Notes under the pieces: generated by a model
The model's input: only the letters and a program-made list of their open reading frames with translations
What the model was told of the DNA's origin: nothing
The model's database searches: none
Made by a program: the position numbers and the translations under genes
From: Rhizobiales bacterium Ga0077545
GTDB taxonomy: Bacteria > Pseudomonadota > Alphaproteobacteria > Rhizobiales > Methylopilaceae
Assembly: GCA_001464335.1 (NCBI GenBank)
Contig: LNEV01000018.1
Coordinates: 62,001-126,000, forward strand
DNA length: 64,000 nucleotides
Direction of reading: 5' to 3'
Shown: one piece after another, positions 21,564 through 31,897 of the stretch
How positions within the stretch are numbered: position 1 is the stretch's first letter
Layout of the letters: the number at the start of each line of letters is the position of its first letter

Positions 21564-24185
21564 TTACAGCGAACGTGTGACCTCGGTGACGAGATAGCAC
21601 TCGATGATGTCGCCCGCGCGCATGTCCTGGTAGTTCTCGAAGGCCATGCCGCATTCCTGGCCGCCCTGAACTTCCTTCACTTCATCCTTGAAGCGCTTCA
21701 GCGTCGAGAGCTTGCCTTCGTGGATGACGACGTTGTCGCGGATCAGGCGCACGCCCGCACCGCGTTCGACGTGGCCTTCGGTGACACGGCAGCCCGCGAC
21801 CTTGCCGACCTTCGAAATGTTGAACACTTCGAGGATCTCGGCATTGCCGAGGAATTCTTCGCGGCGCTCCGGAGCCAAGAGGCCCGACATCGCCTTCTTC
21901 ATGTCGTCCACGAGATCGTAGATGATGTTGTAGTAACGGATCTCGGTGCCGGTGCGGTCCGCCGCCTCGCGCGCTTCCTTCAGCGCACGGACGTTGAAGC
22001 CGAGCACCGCCGCGCCGGACGCCGCCGCAAGCGTGATGTCGCTTTCGGTGATGCCGCCCGCGCCCGCATGGAGCACGCGCGCCGCAACCTCGTCGTTGCC
22101 GACCTTGGCCAGCGCCTGGATGATCGCTTCGACCGAACCCTGCACGTCGCCCTTGATGACCAGCGGGAATTCCTGGCGTCCCGCCGACGTCTTTAGGTTG
22201 GACATCATCTGCTCGATCGAACCGCCGCCGCCACGGCCCGAACGGGCCGCCGCAAGATCACGGCGCTGACGCTGACGATATTCGGTGATTTCGCGGGCAC
22301 GCGCTTCGTTCTCGACGACCGCCATGCGATCGCCCGCTTCGGGCGCGCCCTGGAAGCCGAGAATTTCGACCGGCGTGGACGGAGCCACCAACGTGACGTT
22401 CTTGCCCTGATCGTTGATCAGCGCGCGCACGCGGCCCCATTCCGAACCCGCCACGACGATGTCGCCGCCCTTCAGCGTGCCGCGCTGCACGAGCACGGTC
22501 GCGACCGGGCCACGGCCCTTGTCCAGCTTGGCTTCGATGACGATGCCTTCGGCCGCACGGTCGGGATTGGCCTTGAGGTCGAGCAGTTCGGCCTGCAGCT
22601 GGATCAGCTCCAGCAGCTTGTCGAGATTGGTCTTCTGCGTGGCGGAGACCTCGACCTCGAGAATGTCGCCGCCGAGGCTTTCGACCTGCAGCTCGTGCTG
22701 CAGCAGCTCGGTCCGGACACGCTCGGGCTTGGCGCCCGGCTTATCGATCTTGTTGATCGCCACGATGATCGGAACGCCCGCCGCCTTGGCGTGCGAGATG
22801 GCTTCCGCCGTCTGCGGCATGACGCCGTCATCGGCCGCCACGACGAGCACGACAATGTCGGTCGCCTTGGCGCCGCGCTGGCGCATCGCGGTGAAGGCTT
22901 CGTGGCCCGGCGTGTCGATGAATGTCACGAGACCGCCCAGCGGCGTCGTCACCTGATAGGCGCCGATGTGCTGGGTGATGCCGCCCGCTTCGCCGGAAAC
23001 CACATTCGTCTTGCGGATGGCGTCGAGCAGCGAGGTCTTGCCGTGGTCGACATGGCCCATGATGGTGACGACCGGCGGACGCGGCAGTGCCGCGCCTTCC
23101 TCGTCCTTGCTGTCGAACAGGCCTTCCTCGACGTCCGATTCCGCAACGCGGCGGACGGTGTGGCCCATTTCCTCGGCGAGGAGCTGCGCGGTGTCGGCGT
23201 CGATGACGTCGTTGATCTTCTTCATCTCGCCCTGCTTCATCAGCAGGCGGATGACATCGACCGCGCGCTCGGCCATGCGGTTGGCGAGCTCCTGGATCGT
23301 GATCGTTTCGGGAATGACGACCTCGCGCTGGATCTTCTCCTTGGGCTCGGCGGACACCTTGCCGGTCATGCGCTGGACACGGCGGCGGAACGAGGCGACC
23401 GAACGGGCGCGCTCTTCTTCCGATTCGAACGCCGTCGTCAGCGTCAGGCGGCCACGCTGCTTCTCCTGCCCGGCCTTGGCACGCTCGGGCTTCGGCGGCA
23501 CGACGGGACGGGCCAGACCCGGCCGCGCGATGACGCCCGGACGGCGCACCGGCGTGCGGCGCTCTTCTTCGTCCTCGGTGCCCGGTGTCGCGGGACGCCC
23601 CGCGGGTGCGGCGGCCGCGCCGGGGCGCGGAGCCTCGTCGCCGAGCCGCTTCTTGGCGCTCTCTTCCGCCTTCTTGCGGGATTCCTCGTCCGTCAGGCGG
23701 CGGGCGTCTTCGTCTTTCTTGCGCGCCTCGGCGGCCGTGCGTTCGGCGGCGCGGCGGGTGTCTTCCTCGGCGCGGCGCTTCTCGTCGGCCTGTGCCCTGG
23801 CGCGATCGTCCGCCTCGCGCTCGCGCGCTTCGGCAAGGGCGCGGTCACGCGCGCCGATCTCGTCATTGGTCAGCGTGCGCAGCACGACACTCGGATTGCG
23901 CGGCGCCTTGGGCGCCGCCGGACGCGCCGGTGCGGGCGCGGGCTGCGCTGGTGCTGCCGCCTGGGCCGGAGCCGGGCGCGCGGGTGCGGCCGGCGCCGCG
24001 GGGGCTGCCGGTTCGGGCTTGTCGCCCGGGCCGATCACACGGCGCTTCACCTTCTCGACCACGACCTGCTTCGAGCGGCCATGGCTGAAGCTCTGCTTCA
24101 CCGTTCCCTGCTCGACAGGGCGCTTCAGCGTCAGGGTCTTGCCCAGGCCAAGAGTCTTGTCGCCCGGGTTTTTCGTGTCCGTCAT
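21564..24185 (-). CDS. infB: Translation initiation factor IF-2
   Basis: GTPase that places initiator tRNA on the 30S subunit. 873 residues. The first 300 are a low-complexity Ala/Pro/Arg/Glu-rich region (charged coiled-coil repeats such as [18 protein letters not shown]), with the conserved IF-2 N-terminal segment near 290-350 ([20 protein letters not shown]). The GTPase domain follows with G1 GHVDHGKT near 375, DTPGHEAF and NKIDKPGA. Domains II-IV end in [12 protein letters not shown]. The ATG overlaps the ylxR stop by four bases. Confidence 0.98.
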   Translation of the reverse strand: MTDTKNPGDKTLGLGKTLTLKRPVEQGTVKQSFSHGRSKQVVVEKVKRRVIGPGDKPEPAAPAAPAAPARPAPAQAAAPAQPAPAPARPAAPKAPRNPSVVLRTLTNDEIGARDRALAEAREREADDRARAQADEKRRAEEDTRRAAERTAAEARKKDEDARRLTDEESRKKAEESAKKRLGDEAPRPGAAAAPAGRPATPGTEDEEERRTPVRRPGVIARPGLARPVVPPKPERAKAGQEKQRGRLTLTTAFESEEERARSVASFRRRVQRMTGKVSAEPKEKIQREVVIPETITIQELANRMAERAVDVIRLLMKQGEMKKINDVIDADTAQLLAEEMGHTVRRVAESDVEEGLFDSKDEEGAALPRPPVVTIMGHVDHGKTSLLDAIRKTNVVSGEAGGITQHIGAYQVTTPLGGLVTFIDTPGHEAFTAMRQRGAKATDIVVLVVAADDGVMPQTAEAISHAKAAGVPIIVAINKIDKPGAKPERVRTELLQHELQVESLGGDILEVEVSATQKTNLDKLLELIQLQAELLDLKANPDRAAEGIVIEAKLDKGRGPVATVLVQRGTLKGGDIVVAGSEWGRVRALINDQGKNVTLVAPSTPVEILGFQGAPEAGDRMAVVENEARAREITEYRQRQRRDLAAARSGRGGGGSIEQMMSNLKTSAGRQEFPLVIKGDVQGSVEAIIQALAKVGNDEVAARVLHAGAGGITESDITLAAASGAAVLGFNVRALKEAREAADRTGTEIRYYNIIYDLVDDMKKAMSGLLAPERREEFLGNAEILEVFNISKVGKVAGCRVTEGHVERGAGVRLIRDNVVIHEGKLSTLKRFKDEVKEVQGGQECGMAFENYQDMRAGDIIECYLVTEVTRSL

Positions 24186-24868
24186 TCCTGTTCCGTTTCT
24201 GCGGCCCGTTCCATCTCGGAGAACGGCCCCGTTTCGAGCTGCCTGTACCGCGCGAGCAAATCCGCCCGGGCCAGAAAAGCGACGCTCACGGGGTCCGCGA
24301 GCAGCGCTGCGTGTATCACATTCTCACGGCCGAGGGCCAAGAGCATTTGGCCGGAGGAAAAAAGCTCCACCACCCTGACCGTGCGCCCTTCGGCGCCGCG
24401 CCGCGCGGCCTGGCCGAGCTTGCGCTTGCCGTCCGCCGCGCCATCCGTCGCATGCACCAAAGCGGCGGCCTCACCCTTCGCGAGCGCTGTCTCAACCTTG
24501 CCGAAGCCGATGAGCAGCTTGCCCGCTTTGTTGGCCATCGCCAGCATTTCGAGCGCCGCGCGCTCGATCAGCCGCTCGACGTCCTCCGCCAGCGAGACCG
24601 GCACAACAGCCGCGTCCCGGAAGCCGCGCGCAAATGTCTTGCGCTTCATGGCTTCTTCGACCTTGGCCCGCCGCGCCTCGATCCAGACACCGCGGCCCGG
24701 AAGCCGCCGCTTGAGATCGGGCACCACCGCCCCGTCCGGCGCGCGGACAAAGCGGATCAGTTCCTCGACCGGAAGAACCGTGCGGCTCACCGCGCAGCTG
24801 CGCGTCCGCGCGTTCCGGTCGTCCTTGGTATCGGCGTCCTCGTCGCCCGAAGGAGAGCTCCCGCTCAG
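24182..24868 (-). CDS. ylxR: YlxR-L7Ae fusion RNA-binding protein, apparent CTG start
   Basis: A YlxR (DUF448) domain, residues about 18-95, is fused to an L7Ae-like domain ([18 protein letters not shown]: [21 protein letters not shown]), the form usual in alphaproteobacteria. YlxR proteins lie between nusA and infB and bind RNA or the transcription machinery. The conserved start of the domain, [20 protein letters not shown], begins upstream of the first GTG (24790), and there is no ATG, GTG or TTG before it. CTG at 24868 overlaps the nusA TGA (CTGA) and has GAGGAGG seven bases upstream, an excellent ribosome site. That start gives 228 residues and is preferred; the GTG start would remove the conserved Cys. 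Confidence 0.85.
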   Translation of the reverse strand: MSGSSPSGDEDADTKDDRNARTRSCAVSRTVLPVEELIRFVRAPDGAVVPDLKRRLPGRGVWIEARRAKVEEAMKRKTFARGFRDAAVVPVSLAEDVERLIERAALEMLAMANKAGKLLIGFGKVETALAKGEAAALVHATDGAADGKRKLGQAARRGAEGRTVRVVELFSSGQMLLALGRENVIHAALLADPVSVAFLARADLLARYRQLETGPFSEMERAAETEQE

Positions 24869-26469
24869 GCCGACGCCTCCTCGGTTTCGCCTTCCGGCTC
24901 GGCTTCGACGGCGGCAACCGGGATCTCGTCGATCCAGCCGGCCTTGAGGCGCGCCTGCATGATAAGCGCTTCGGCCTCTTCCTTCGAGATCTGGAAGCCT
25001 TCAAGCGCGCCCGAAAATCTTTTCGTCTCGCCGTTCTGCCGTTCGGTCCAGCCGAGAAGATCGTCCGTCGCCGACCCCGCGAGGTCCTCGACAGATTTGA
25101 TGTCGTTCTCGCCAAACGCAACCAGCATGGCGCTCGTGACGCCCGGAATATCCTTCACTTCGTCCTCGACGCCAAGCTCCTTGCGGCGCTCGTCGTGCTC
25201 GGCCTCGATCCGCGCGAGGTATTCGCGCGCACGGCTCTGGATTTCGCTCGCGGTGTCCTCGTCGAAGCCCTGTATGGACGAAATTTCGGCCGGATCGACG
25301 AAGGCGATTTCCTCGACCGAACCGAAGCCTTCGGCGGCCAGAAGCTGGCCGACCACTTCGTCGACGTCGAGCGCTTCCATGAAGTTCTGGGTGCGCTCGT
25401 TGAATTCCTTCTGGCGGCGCTCCGATTCCTCGGCCTCCGTCAGGATGTCGATGTCCCAGCCCGTCAGCTGCGAGGCAAGGCGCACATTCTGGCCGCGGCG
25501 GCCGATGGCGAGCGAGAGCTGATCGTCGGGAACGACGACCTCGATCTTGCCCGAGTCCTCGTCGAGCACGACCTTGACGACTTCCGCCGGCTGCAGCGCG
25601 TTGACGATGAAGGTCGCCTCGTCCTGCGACCACGGAATGATGTCGATCTTCTCGCCCTGCAGCTCGTTCACCACGGCCTGCACGCGCGAGCCGCGCATGC
25701 CGACGCAGGCGCCCACGGGGTCGATCGATGAATCGCGCGAAATAACGCCGATCTTGGCGCGCGAACCGGGATCGCGGGCCACGGCCTTGATCTCGATGAT
25801 GCCGTCGTAGATTTCCGGCACTTCCTGCGCGAACAGCTTCGACATGAACTGCGGATGCGTACGGCTGAGGAAGATCTGCGGGCCGCGCGGCTCCGAGCGC
25901 ACATCGTACACATAGGCCCGGATGCGGTCGCCCGGGCGGAACACTTCACGCGGCAGGAGTTCGTCGCGGCGCACAATGGCTTCGCCACGGCCGAGATCGA
26001 CGATGACATTGCCGTATTCGACGCGCTTGACGACGCCGTTGACGATGTCGCCGATGCGGTCCTTGTATTCGTTGTACATGCGCTCACGCTCGGCCTCGCG
26101 CACCTTCTGCACGATGACCTGCTTGGCGGACTGCGCGGCGATGCGGCCGAAATCGAACGGCGGCAGCGGCTCGGAAATGTAGTCGCCCGGCTGCGCGGCC
26201 GGATTGCGCTCGCGCGCCTCGGCGGTCGAAATGTCGGTCGAGGTGTTCTGCACTTCGTCCATCACGAGCAGCAGACGCGACAGCTTGATCTCGCCGGTGC
26301 GCGGATGAATTTCCGCGCGCACTTCGGTCTCGGCGCCGTAGCGGGCGCGCGCGGCCTTGGCGATGGCGTCCTCCATCGCGGCAAGCACGATCTGGCGGTC
26401 GATCACCTTTTCCCGCGCGACCGCATCGGCGATCTGCAGAAGCTCCAGACGATTGGCGCTAACGGCCAT
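24865..26469 (-). CDS. nusA: Transcription termination/antitermination factor NusA
   Basis: RNA-polymerase-bound elongation factor. 534 residues: an N-terminal domain (SANRLELLQIADAVAREK), S1 domain, two KH domains (GMRGSRVQAVVNELQGEKID and AIGRRGQNVRLASQL) and C-terminal helix-hairpin-helix repeats from about 345, with an acidic end. It modulates pausing, Rho-dependent and intrinsic termination and rRNA antitermination. It follows rimP by three bases. Its final codons carry the Shine-Dalgarno sequence of ylxR. Confidence 0.98.
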   Translation of the reverse strand: MAVSANRLELLQIADAVAREKVIDRQIVLAAMEDAIAKAARARYGAETEVRAEIHPRTGEIKLSRLLLVMDEVQNTSTDISTAEARERNPAAQPGDYISEPLPPFDFGRIAAQSAKQVIVQKVREAERERMYNEYKDRIGDIVNGVVKRVEYGNVIVDLGRGEAIVRRDELLPREVFRPGDRIRAYVYDVRSEPRGPQIFLSRTHPQFMSKLFAQEVPEIYDGIIEIKAVARDPGSRAKIGVISRDSSIDPVGACVGMRGSRVQAVVNELQGEKIDIIPWSQDEATFIVNALQPAEVVKVVLDEDSGKIEVVVPDDQLSLAIGRRGQNVRLASQLTGWDIDILTEAEESERRQKEFNERTQNFMEALDVDEVVGQLLAAEGFGSVEEIAFVDPAEISSIQGFDEDTASEIQSRAREYLARIEAEHDERRKELGVEDEVKDIPGVTSAMLVAFGENDIKSVEDLAGSATDDLLGWTERQNGETKRFSGALEGFQISKEEAEALIMQARLKAGWIDEIPVAAVEAEPEGETEEASA

Positions 26470-26472
26470 ATC

Positions 26473-27132
26473 CTATCTCCGTCCTTTGCGTTGGATCGGC
26501 TCCTCGAGCGCGTCCACGTCCATTTCGAGTCCATCCTGAGCCGCGGCCCGCCCGGCAGCCTTGTCGGCGGCCTTCGCGCGCTTCAGCGTCTCTTCGATCA
26601 AGGCATCCGTCAGCACGAGCCGCGCCTCGGCCATGTCGGCCACCGGCAAGAGGACCACGCGCTCTTCGGATTCCTGTTTCACGTCGTCCCGCTCGAGCCG
26701 GGCCTTGTCGCCCTCGATGCCGAGCACGATGCCGCGGAATTTCTTGCGGCCATAGATCAGCTCTTCCATGTCGATCTTCGCGACATGGCCCGCCCAGCGG
26801 CTGAAATCGGACAGGCGCACCAGCGGCCGGTCGATGCCCGGCGAGGACATTTCGAGATAATAGGCGCGATCGACCGGGTCCTCGACGTCGAGCACCGGCG
26901 AGATGGCCTTGGAGCACTCCTCGCAATCCTCGACGTTCATGGTCCCGTCCGGCCGCTCGGCCATGATCTGGACCGTGCAGCCGTTCTGCGCGGTGATCTT
27001 CACCCGGACGAGCCGGAAGCCCAGATCCGCAAGCACCGGCTCGACGATATGCGCGACACGCGCCGCCGCACCGGTTTCCCGGATGATGCGTTCGTCGTGT
27101 GCCGTTTCGCCGTTGGCGGGCTCGTTTGTCAT
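26473..27132 (-). CDS. rimP: Ribosome maturation factor RimP
   Basis: RimP is needed for 30S maturation. 219 residues. [20 protein letters not shown] and [18 protein letters not shown] are the strongly conserved blocks of the family. A C-terminal extension of about 40 residues, rich in Ala, Asp and Glu, is longer than in E. coli. It heads the rimP-nusA-ylxR-infB-rbfA-truB-rpsO operon, with a promoter predicted 80-110 bases upstream. Confidence 0.96.
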   Translation of the reverse strand: MTNEPANGETAHDERIIRETGAAARVAHIVEPVLADLGFRLVRVKITAQNGCTVQIMAERPDGTMNVEDCEECSKAISPVLDVEDPVDRAYYLEMSSPGIDRPLVRLSDFSRWAGHVAKIDMEELIYGRKKFRGIVLGIEGDKARLERDDVKQESEERVVLLPVADMAEARLVLTDALIEETLKRAKAADKAAGRAAAQDGLEMDVDALEEPIQRKGRR

Positions 27133-27214
27133 TCGGCTCCAAATGCCAAAAGAGCGGGCCCCCGGAGGAACCCACTCCCATGAAGATCGTCATGAGATGA
27201 GAAGTTGGAGGGAC

Positions 27215-27243
27215 CTATAGCCGAAAGACGGCTTTCCCGCAAG
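27215..27243 (-). promoter_or_regulatory. Predicted promoter of the rimP-nusA-infB operon
   Basis: On the minus strand CTTGCG (27238-27243) and CTATAG (27215-27220) are separated by exactly 17 bases. Both hexamers are close to the alphaproteobacterial sigma-70 consensus CTTGAC and CTATAT. The predicted leader before rimP is about 75 bases. Confidence 0.62.
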
Positions 27244-27374
27244 CTGACGCCGCAACGGCCGGAGGCGCACCCGCCACGGGTCCCGACATCGTGACCTGTT
27301 TCGTGCGCGGGGCGGACGGAACGCTGCGCTCCGGCGCGGATTGGTCTGAACGATCCATCCGCAGGAGCCGCCCA

Positions 27375-28058
27375 ATGTTCACCCGCCGCGCACTTCTTGC
27401 CGGCGCCGCTGCCGGAATCGCTGCTTCGGGCCTCGCCCGCCCGCACATCGCCCGCGCCGCCGCGCCGTTTCGCCAGCCCGATCTTCCCTTCGCGGAAGAC
27501 GCGCTTGCCCCGACCATCTCCTCCCAGACCGTCAACCTGCATTACGGCAAGCACCACGCCGCCTATTTCAAGACGCTGAACGATCTCGTCGGCGGCACGC
27601 CCTATGAGGCCATGGCGCTCGGCGACATCGTCAAAGCGAGCGCCGAAAAGGACGCCGATCGCAAGATCTTCAACAATGCCGGTCAGGCGTGGAATCACGT
27701 CTTCTACTGGGAGCAGTTCAAGCCGGGCGGCGCAAAAGCCCCGGCAGGCGATCTGCTTGCCGCCGTCGACAAGGATCTCGGCGGCCTCGACAAGATGAAG
27801 ACAGATCTCGTTGCCGCAGCGGGCGGGGTGTTCGGTTCAGGCTGGGCCTGGCTCGTCTCGGACAAGGGCAAGCTCAGCCTTGAGGGCACGCCCGGCGGCG
27901 ACAGCCCGTTCGCGCATGGCCGCACGCCGCTTCTCGGCGTCGATGTGTGGGAACATGCCTATTATCTCGACTACCAGAACCGCCGCGCCGACCATGTGAA
28001 GGCGGTTCTCGACACCATCGTGAACTGGGATGTCGTCGCCGAGCGCATGAAAGGCTGA
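27375..28058 (+). CDS. Superoxide dismutase, Fe/Mn type, with Tat signal peptide
   Basis: 227 residues. The N-terminus MFTRRALLAGAAAGIAASG with Arg-Arg before a hydrophobic stretch and ARAAAP looks like a twin-arginine export signal, with cleavage near residue 30. The SOD body then follows: LHYGKHHAAYFKTLN (first His ligand and gateway residues), NHVFYWEQ (second His) and DVWEHAYYLDYQNRR (Asp and His ligands). It removes superoxide and, unlike most Fe/Mn enzymes of proteobacteria, seems to work in the periplasm. AGGAG at 27363-27367 supports the ATG at 27375. Metal preference cannot be read reliably. Confidence 0.9.
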   Translation: MFTRRALLAGAAAGIAASGLARPHIARAAAPFRQPDLPFAEDALAPTISSQTVNLHYGKHHAAYFKTLNDLVGGTPYEAMALGDIVKASAEKDADRKIFNNAGQAWNHVFYWEQFKPGGAKAPAGDLLAAVDKDLGGLDKMKTDLVAAAGGVFGSGWAWLVSDKGKLSLEGTPGGDSPFAHGRTPLLGVDVWEHAYYLDYQNRRADHVKAVLDTIVNWDVVAERMKG

Positions 28059-28064
28059 ACGCGT

Positions 28065-28853
28065 TCAGGGCAGGTGCGCAACCTGCCCTGCAACCCAGTG
28101 AAAGAAGCTGCCCGGGCGGGGCGCTTCTTCGCTGTGGGGCCATTTCTTGGCGAAATGGAAGCCCATGAAATCGGGGTCGCGCGTGGGTTCGAGGCCGAAC
28201 GCCGGATCGTAGACCCGCGCTGAGTCCTTGCCGTTCCAATAGTAGAACGTGCCTTTCGGGGCGACCTGGCTTTCCAGCCCGAAGCGGCGGAACAGGCGGG
28301 AAATGCCGTCATTGGCGAAGATGGTGATGCCGAGCACGCTCGGCCGCACGGGTTTGCCGCGCAGGCGCAGCCAGAGCGGCCGCCCGACACGGCGGCGGAA
28401 ACCGAGCCAGGGCGGCACGACCTCCCCGCTTGCCAGATAATCGTCGAACGCGCGGATGACGGGACTGTCCGGCGGAAAATAGAGCGCCGAAACGCCGAAG
28501 CGGTGACCGTTTTCCCAGGCGAGGAAATGGCGGCCTGGATCGGGAAGGAAGGGCCGGGCGAGATAGATGTCGGTGTCGAGCCACACGCCGCGCCCCTGCT
28601 TCATCAGCGTGACGCGGAAAATGTCGCTGAACTGATTCAGCGACCACTCCCCGCTGCCGACCTTGGCCCGGAACTCGGCTTCGGGAATGACGTCCTGCGC
28701 CCGCGCATGGACGACCCCTTCCGGCACATCGGCGACCGGCTCATAGGAATAGAGCACGGTCCTCTGCCCGGTCAGCACCATGGACGCGACGCAAAGCCGA
28801 TCGAGCCGCCGCAGCCGCGCCCCATGCCAGAACAGGCAGATATCCAAGGTCAT
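28065..28853 (-). CDS. Putative glycosyltransferase with DxD motif
   Basis: 262 residues from MTLDICLFW (ATG at 28853). The region LNQFSDIFRVTLMKQGRGVW followed by LDTDIYLARPF has the Asp-x-Asp sugar-nucleotide/metal motif and its usual upstream R-x3-L-x4-G context, as in GT32-like and alpha-1,4-glycosyltransferases. WENGHRFG and a late H-F/H-W pattern also fit. Acceptor and sugar are unknown. The frame is open to 28931, but that part overlaps the promoter of the divergent eamA gene. GGGAG lies immediately before the ATG, closer than ideal, so the start is not secure. Stands alone; it could serve surface polysaccharide or glycolipid synthesis. Confidence 0.65.
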   Translation of the reverse strand: MTLDICLFWHGARLRRLDRLCVASMVLTGQRTVLYSYEPVADVPEGVVHARAQDVIPEAEFRAKVGSGEWSLNQFSDIFRVTLMKQGRGVWLDTDIYLARPFLPDPGRHFLAWENGHRFGVSALYFPPDSPVIRAFDDYLASGEVVPPWLGFRRRVGRPLWLRLRGKPVRPSVLGITIFANDGISRLFRRFGLESQVAPKGTFYYWNGKDSARVYDPAFGLEPTRDPDFMGFHFAKKWPHSEEAPRPGSFFHWVAGQVAHLP

Positions 28854-28969
28854 CTCCCGCAAAGAACTGGATGTCTGCCACACGCCCGGACGGCGGACAA
28901 TGTCGCGCCTTTCGGCCAGTTCCGCCGGCACGTGCGCCCTGCTATGGCTGGCGCGATTTTCAGGCGGCC

Positions 28970-29890
28970 ATGACAGACCTATCTCCCAGCATCCCGCGCC
29001 GGCCGCTTCTCAGCCGCCAGGAACTCGTCCTCATCCTCATCACGATGATCTGGGGCGGCACCTTCCTTGTCGTGCAGATGGCGATGCAGGTGTCCGGGCC
29101 GTTCTTCTTCGTCGGCGTGCGCTTCGTCACGGCGGGGCTCATCATGTTCGTCGCGTTCGGCCATCTGATGAAGGGGCTGACGCGCACCGAATTGTTCGGC
29201 GGCGCCCTGATCGGCGCGAGCCTTTTTCTCGGCTATTTCCTGCAGACCTACGGCCTGCAGACGATTTCGAGTTCGAAATCGGCCTTCATCACCGCCCTGT
29301 ACGTGCCGCTCGTGCCCCTGATGCAATGGGCGGTGCTGCGCCGCCCGCCCGGCCTGATGAGCTGGATCGGCGTCGCGCTGGCCTTCACCGGCCTCATCCT
29401 GCTGACCGGTCCCGAAGCGGGCGCGCTCACCTTCGAGACCGGCGAGCTGGCGACCGTTCTCTGCGCGGTCGCCGTGGCCGGTGAGATCATCCTCATCAGC
29501 CGCTATGCGGGCCATGCCGACAGCCGCCGCATCACCGCCGTGCAATTGCTCGTCGCCGGACTGCTGTCGCTCGCACTGATGCCGGTCGCGGGCGAGAGCA
29601 TCCCGGAGTTTTCGTGGTTCCTCGTCTTCAGTGCGGTCGGCCTCGGCATTGCGAGCGCGGGCATCCAGTTTGCGATGAACTGGGCGCAGAGATCGGTCTC
29701 GCCCACCCGCGCGACGCTCATCTATGCCGGGGAGCCGGTCTGGGCCGGCATTGTCGGGCGCATCGCCGGAGACCGCCTCGGCCCGCTGGCGATGTTCGGC
29801 GCGGCCTTGATTCTCGCGGGCGTGATCGTCAGCGAACTGAAGGCGCGTCCGGACAAACCCAAGGCACCCCACATCGCCGAAGCGGGCTGA
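28970..29890 (+). CDS. EamA/DMT-superfamily transporter
   Basis: 306 residues with ten hydrophobic segments in two repeated halves of the EamA domain (VLILITMIWGGTFLVVQMAM near the start; second half from about 160). A conserved SSSKSAFITALYVPLVPLMQ segment and GEPVWAGIVGRIAGDRLGP mark the family, which exports or imports small metabolites such as amino acids and nucleotides. Substrate unknown. ATG 28970 gives the expected short cytoplasmic start. Convergent with trmB, two bases apart. Confidence 0.85.
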   Translation: MTDLSPSIPRRPLLSRQELVLILITMIWGGTFLVVQMAMQVSGPFFFVGVRFVTAGLIMFVAFGHLMKGLTRTELFGGALIGASLFLGYFLQTYGLQTISSSKSAFITALYVPLVPLMQWAVLRRPPGLMSWIGVALAFTGLILLTGPEAGALTFETGELATVLCAVAVAGEIILISRYAGHADSRRITAVQLLVAGLLSLALMPVAGESIPEFSWFLVFSAVGLGIASAGIQFAMNWAQRSVSPTRATLIYAGEPVWAGIVGRIAGDRLGPLAMFGAALILAGVIVSELKARPDKPKAPHIAEAG

Positions 29891-29892
29891 CC

Positions 29893-30588
29893 TCAGCCCT
29901 TGCGAAAAATCAGATAGGCCGGAACGCGCCCCTCGCGCTTGGCCTTCGCCTCGTAGCGCGTTCCCGGCCAGCCCGCCCAGGGCAGGCGCCAGTCGTCGGC
30001 ACGTTCGGCCGTCCAGACAAGATCCGGCGAACGGCGGACATGGTCCAGCGTCCACGCCACATAGGTGTCGATGTCGCTCGCAAAGCGGAACTCGCCGCCG
30101 GGCCGCAGCACGCGCGCGATGCGTTTCAGATTGGCATCCGACACGAAGCGCCGCTTCCATTGCCGCTTCTTCGGCCACGGATCGGGATAGAGAAGATCGA
30201 GCCGCGAGACTGAGGCTTCCGGCAGCCAGTCGAGCACCAGAGCCGCGTCGTTGTCGAACAGCCGCACATTGCCGAGGCCGCGCTCCCCGATGCCGACCAG
30301 CGCCTTCGCCATGCCGTTCACGAACGGCTCGATGCCGATAAAGCCGGTGCCGGGATGGGTCTCGGCTTCGTGCAGCAGATGCTCGCCGCCGCCGAACCCG
30401 ATCTCGACGCGCAAGGCTTCGACAGGCTCCGCGAACAGCGCGCGGATGTCACCCGGCGCGGGCGCGGACAGATCGAGCTTCAGCTTCGGAAAAAGATCGT
30501 CGAAACGCGCGGCCTGTCCGGCGCGCAGCGGCTTGCCCTTGCGCCGTCCGTACAGCGCACGGCGGGGATGATCGTCAGAATCGGACAT
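29893..30588 (-). CDS. trmB: tRNA (guanine-46-N7)-methyltransferase
   Basis: SAM-dependent enzyme that makes m7G46 in the tRNA variable loop. 231 residues. [19 protein letters not shown] is the SAM-binding loop, and [17 protein letters not shown] is the family's characteristic catalytic block. It is the last gene of the miaB-to-trmB series, separated from metK by a dispersed palindrome. Confidence 0.96.
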   Translation of the reverse strand: MSDSDDHPRRALYGRRKGKPLRAGQAARFDDLFPKLKLDLSAPAPGDIRALFAEPVEALRVEIGFGGGEHLLHEAETHPGTGFIGIEPFVNGMAKALVGIGERGLGNVRLFDNDAALVLDWLPEASVSRLDLLYPDPWPKKRQWKRRFVSDANLKRIARVLRPGGEFRFASDIDTYVAWTLDHVRRSPDLVWTAERADDWRLPWAGWPGTRYEAKAKREGRVPAYLIFRKG

Positions 30589-30598
30589 CCAAAGACCT

Positions 30599-30709
30599 CA
30601 TCCTGAGCCGGGCCGCTTCGCGGTCCGTGTCGAAGGATGGCGGCAGGCTCTGAATTCGTGACCATCCTTCGGCGCGGCTCGCGGCGCTACCGCGACACCG
30701 CTCAGGATG
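30599..30709. repeat. Composite nested palindrome, CATCCTGAGC family
   Basis: Outer arms CATCCTGAGC (30599-30608) and GCTCAGGATG (30700-30709) enclose inner arms CGAAGGATGG (30631-30640) and CCATCCTTCG (30662-30671), all perfect. The interior contains GCCGCTTCGCGG and GCTCGCGGCGCTACCGCG hairpin-forming stretches. The whole gap between metK and trmB is taken up by it. Repeats with this CATCCTGAG head are common between genes in the Hyphomicrobiales. Confidence 0.75.
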
Positions 30710-30718
30710 CGTGTGATT

Positions 30719-31897
30719 TCAGGAAACCGCCGATTTCAGCTTGTCCGCGAGATCGGTCTTCTCCCAGGAGAAGCCGCCGTCGGCGTCCGGCGCGCGGCCG
30801 AAATGCCCGTAGGCCGACGTGCGCACATAGATCGGCTTGTTGAGTTCGAGATGCTCGCGAATGCCGCGCGGCGTGAGATCCATGACCTCGCCGAGCGCCT
30901 TCTCGATCTTCTCCTCGTCGACCGTGTTGGTGCCGTAGGTGTCGATGTAGATCGACAGCGGCTTCGACACGCCGATCGCGTAGGCGAGCTGGATGCAGGC
31001 GCGGTCGGCAAGACCCGCCGCAACGACGTTCTTCGCCAGATAGCGCGCCGCATAGGCCGCCGAGCGGTCGACCTTGGTCGGGTCCTTGCCCGAAAACGCG
31101 CCGCCGCCATGCGGGGCCGCGCCGCCATAGGTGTCCACGATGATCTTGCGGCCGGTCAGGCCGGCATCGCCGTCCGGGCCGCCGATGACGAACTTGCCCG
31201 TCGGATTGACGTGCCATTCGGTGTTGGCGTTGATCCACCCGCTGGGCATGGACTTGACGATGTAGGGCTCGACGATGGCGCGCACGTCTTCCGAGGTCAG
31301 GTTCTCGTCGAAATGCTGCGCGGAGAGCACGATCGAGGTCGCCTCGACCGGCTTGCCGTCTTCGTAGCGGATCGTGACCTGGCTTTTCTGGTCCGGGCCG
31401 AGCTTGGCGGCATCGCCGTCCTTGGCGTGGCGCGCCTCGGCAAGCGTGCGCAGGATGAGATGCGAATAATGGATCGGCGCCGGCATCAGCTCGGGCGTCT
31501 CGCGCACGGCATAGCCGAACATGATGCCCTGATCGCCCGCGCCCTCGTCCTTGTTGCCGGCCGCGTCAACGCCCTGCGCGATGTGCGCCGACTGTGCGTG
31601 CAGCAGAACGTCGATCTTGCACTTTTCCCAGTGGAAGCCGTCCTGCTCGTAGCCGATGTCCTTGATGGCCTCGCGCGCGAGCTGCTCGATGATCTGCGGC
31701 GTCACGCTGTCGGGGCCGCGCACCTCTCCGCCGATGACGACGCGGTTGGTCGTGGCGAAGGTTTCGCAGCCGACGCGCGATTGCGGATCGGCGCCGAGAT
31801 AGGCGTCCAGAACCGTGTCGGAGATGCGGTCGCAGATCTTGTCCGGATGACCTTCAGACACGGATTCGCTGGTGAACAGATAGGATTTGCGGGCCAC
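30719..31897 (-). CDS. metK: S-adenosylmethionine synthetase
   Basis: Makes SAM from methionine and ATP. 392 residues from the GTG at 31897, which has GGAG eight bases upstream. [30 protein letters not shown] and [19 protein letters not shown] are the three classical signatures. The frame continues upstream to 32032 but without homology and into the neighbouring gene. The 91 bases between the XRE regulator and metK contain no SAM riboswitch I could recognise. Confidence 0.97.
   Translation of the reverse strand: MARKSYLFTSESVSEGHPDKICDRISDTVLDAYLGADPQSRVGCETFATTNRVVIGGEVRGPDSVTPQIIEQLAREAIKDIGYEQDGFHWEKCKIDVLLHAQSAHIAQGVDAAGNKDEGAGDQGIMFGYAVRETPELMPAPIHYSHLILRTLAEARHAKDGDAAKLGPDQKSQVTIRYEDGKPVEATSIVLSAQHFDENLTSEDVRAIVEPYIVKSMPSGWINANTEWHVNPTGKFVIGGPDGDAGLTGRKIIVDTYGGAAPHGGGAFSGKDPTKVDRSAAYAARYLAKNVVAAGLADRACIQLAYAIGVSKPLSIYIDTYGTNTVDEEKIEKALGEVMDLTPRGIREHLELNKPIYVRTSAYGHFGRAPDADGGFSWEKTDLADKLKSAVS

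Noticed and set aside
22695..24947. 750-codon open frame antisense to infB and ylxR
   Set aside because: It mirrors the repetitive GC-rich coding sequence of IF-2 on the other strand, has no recognisable domain and no ribosome site. High GC makes such frames common.
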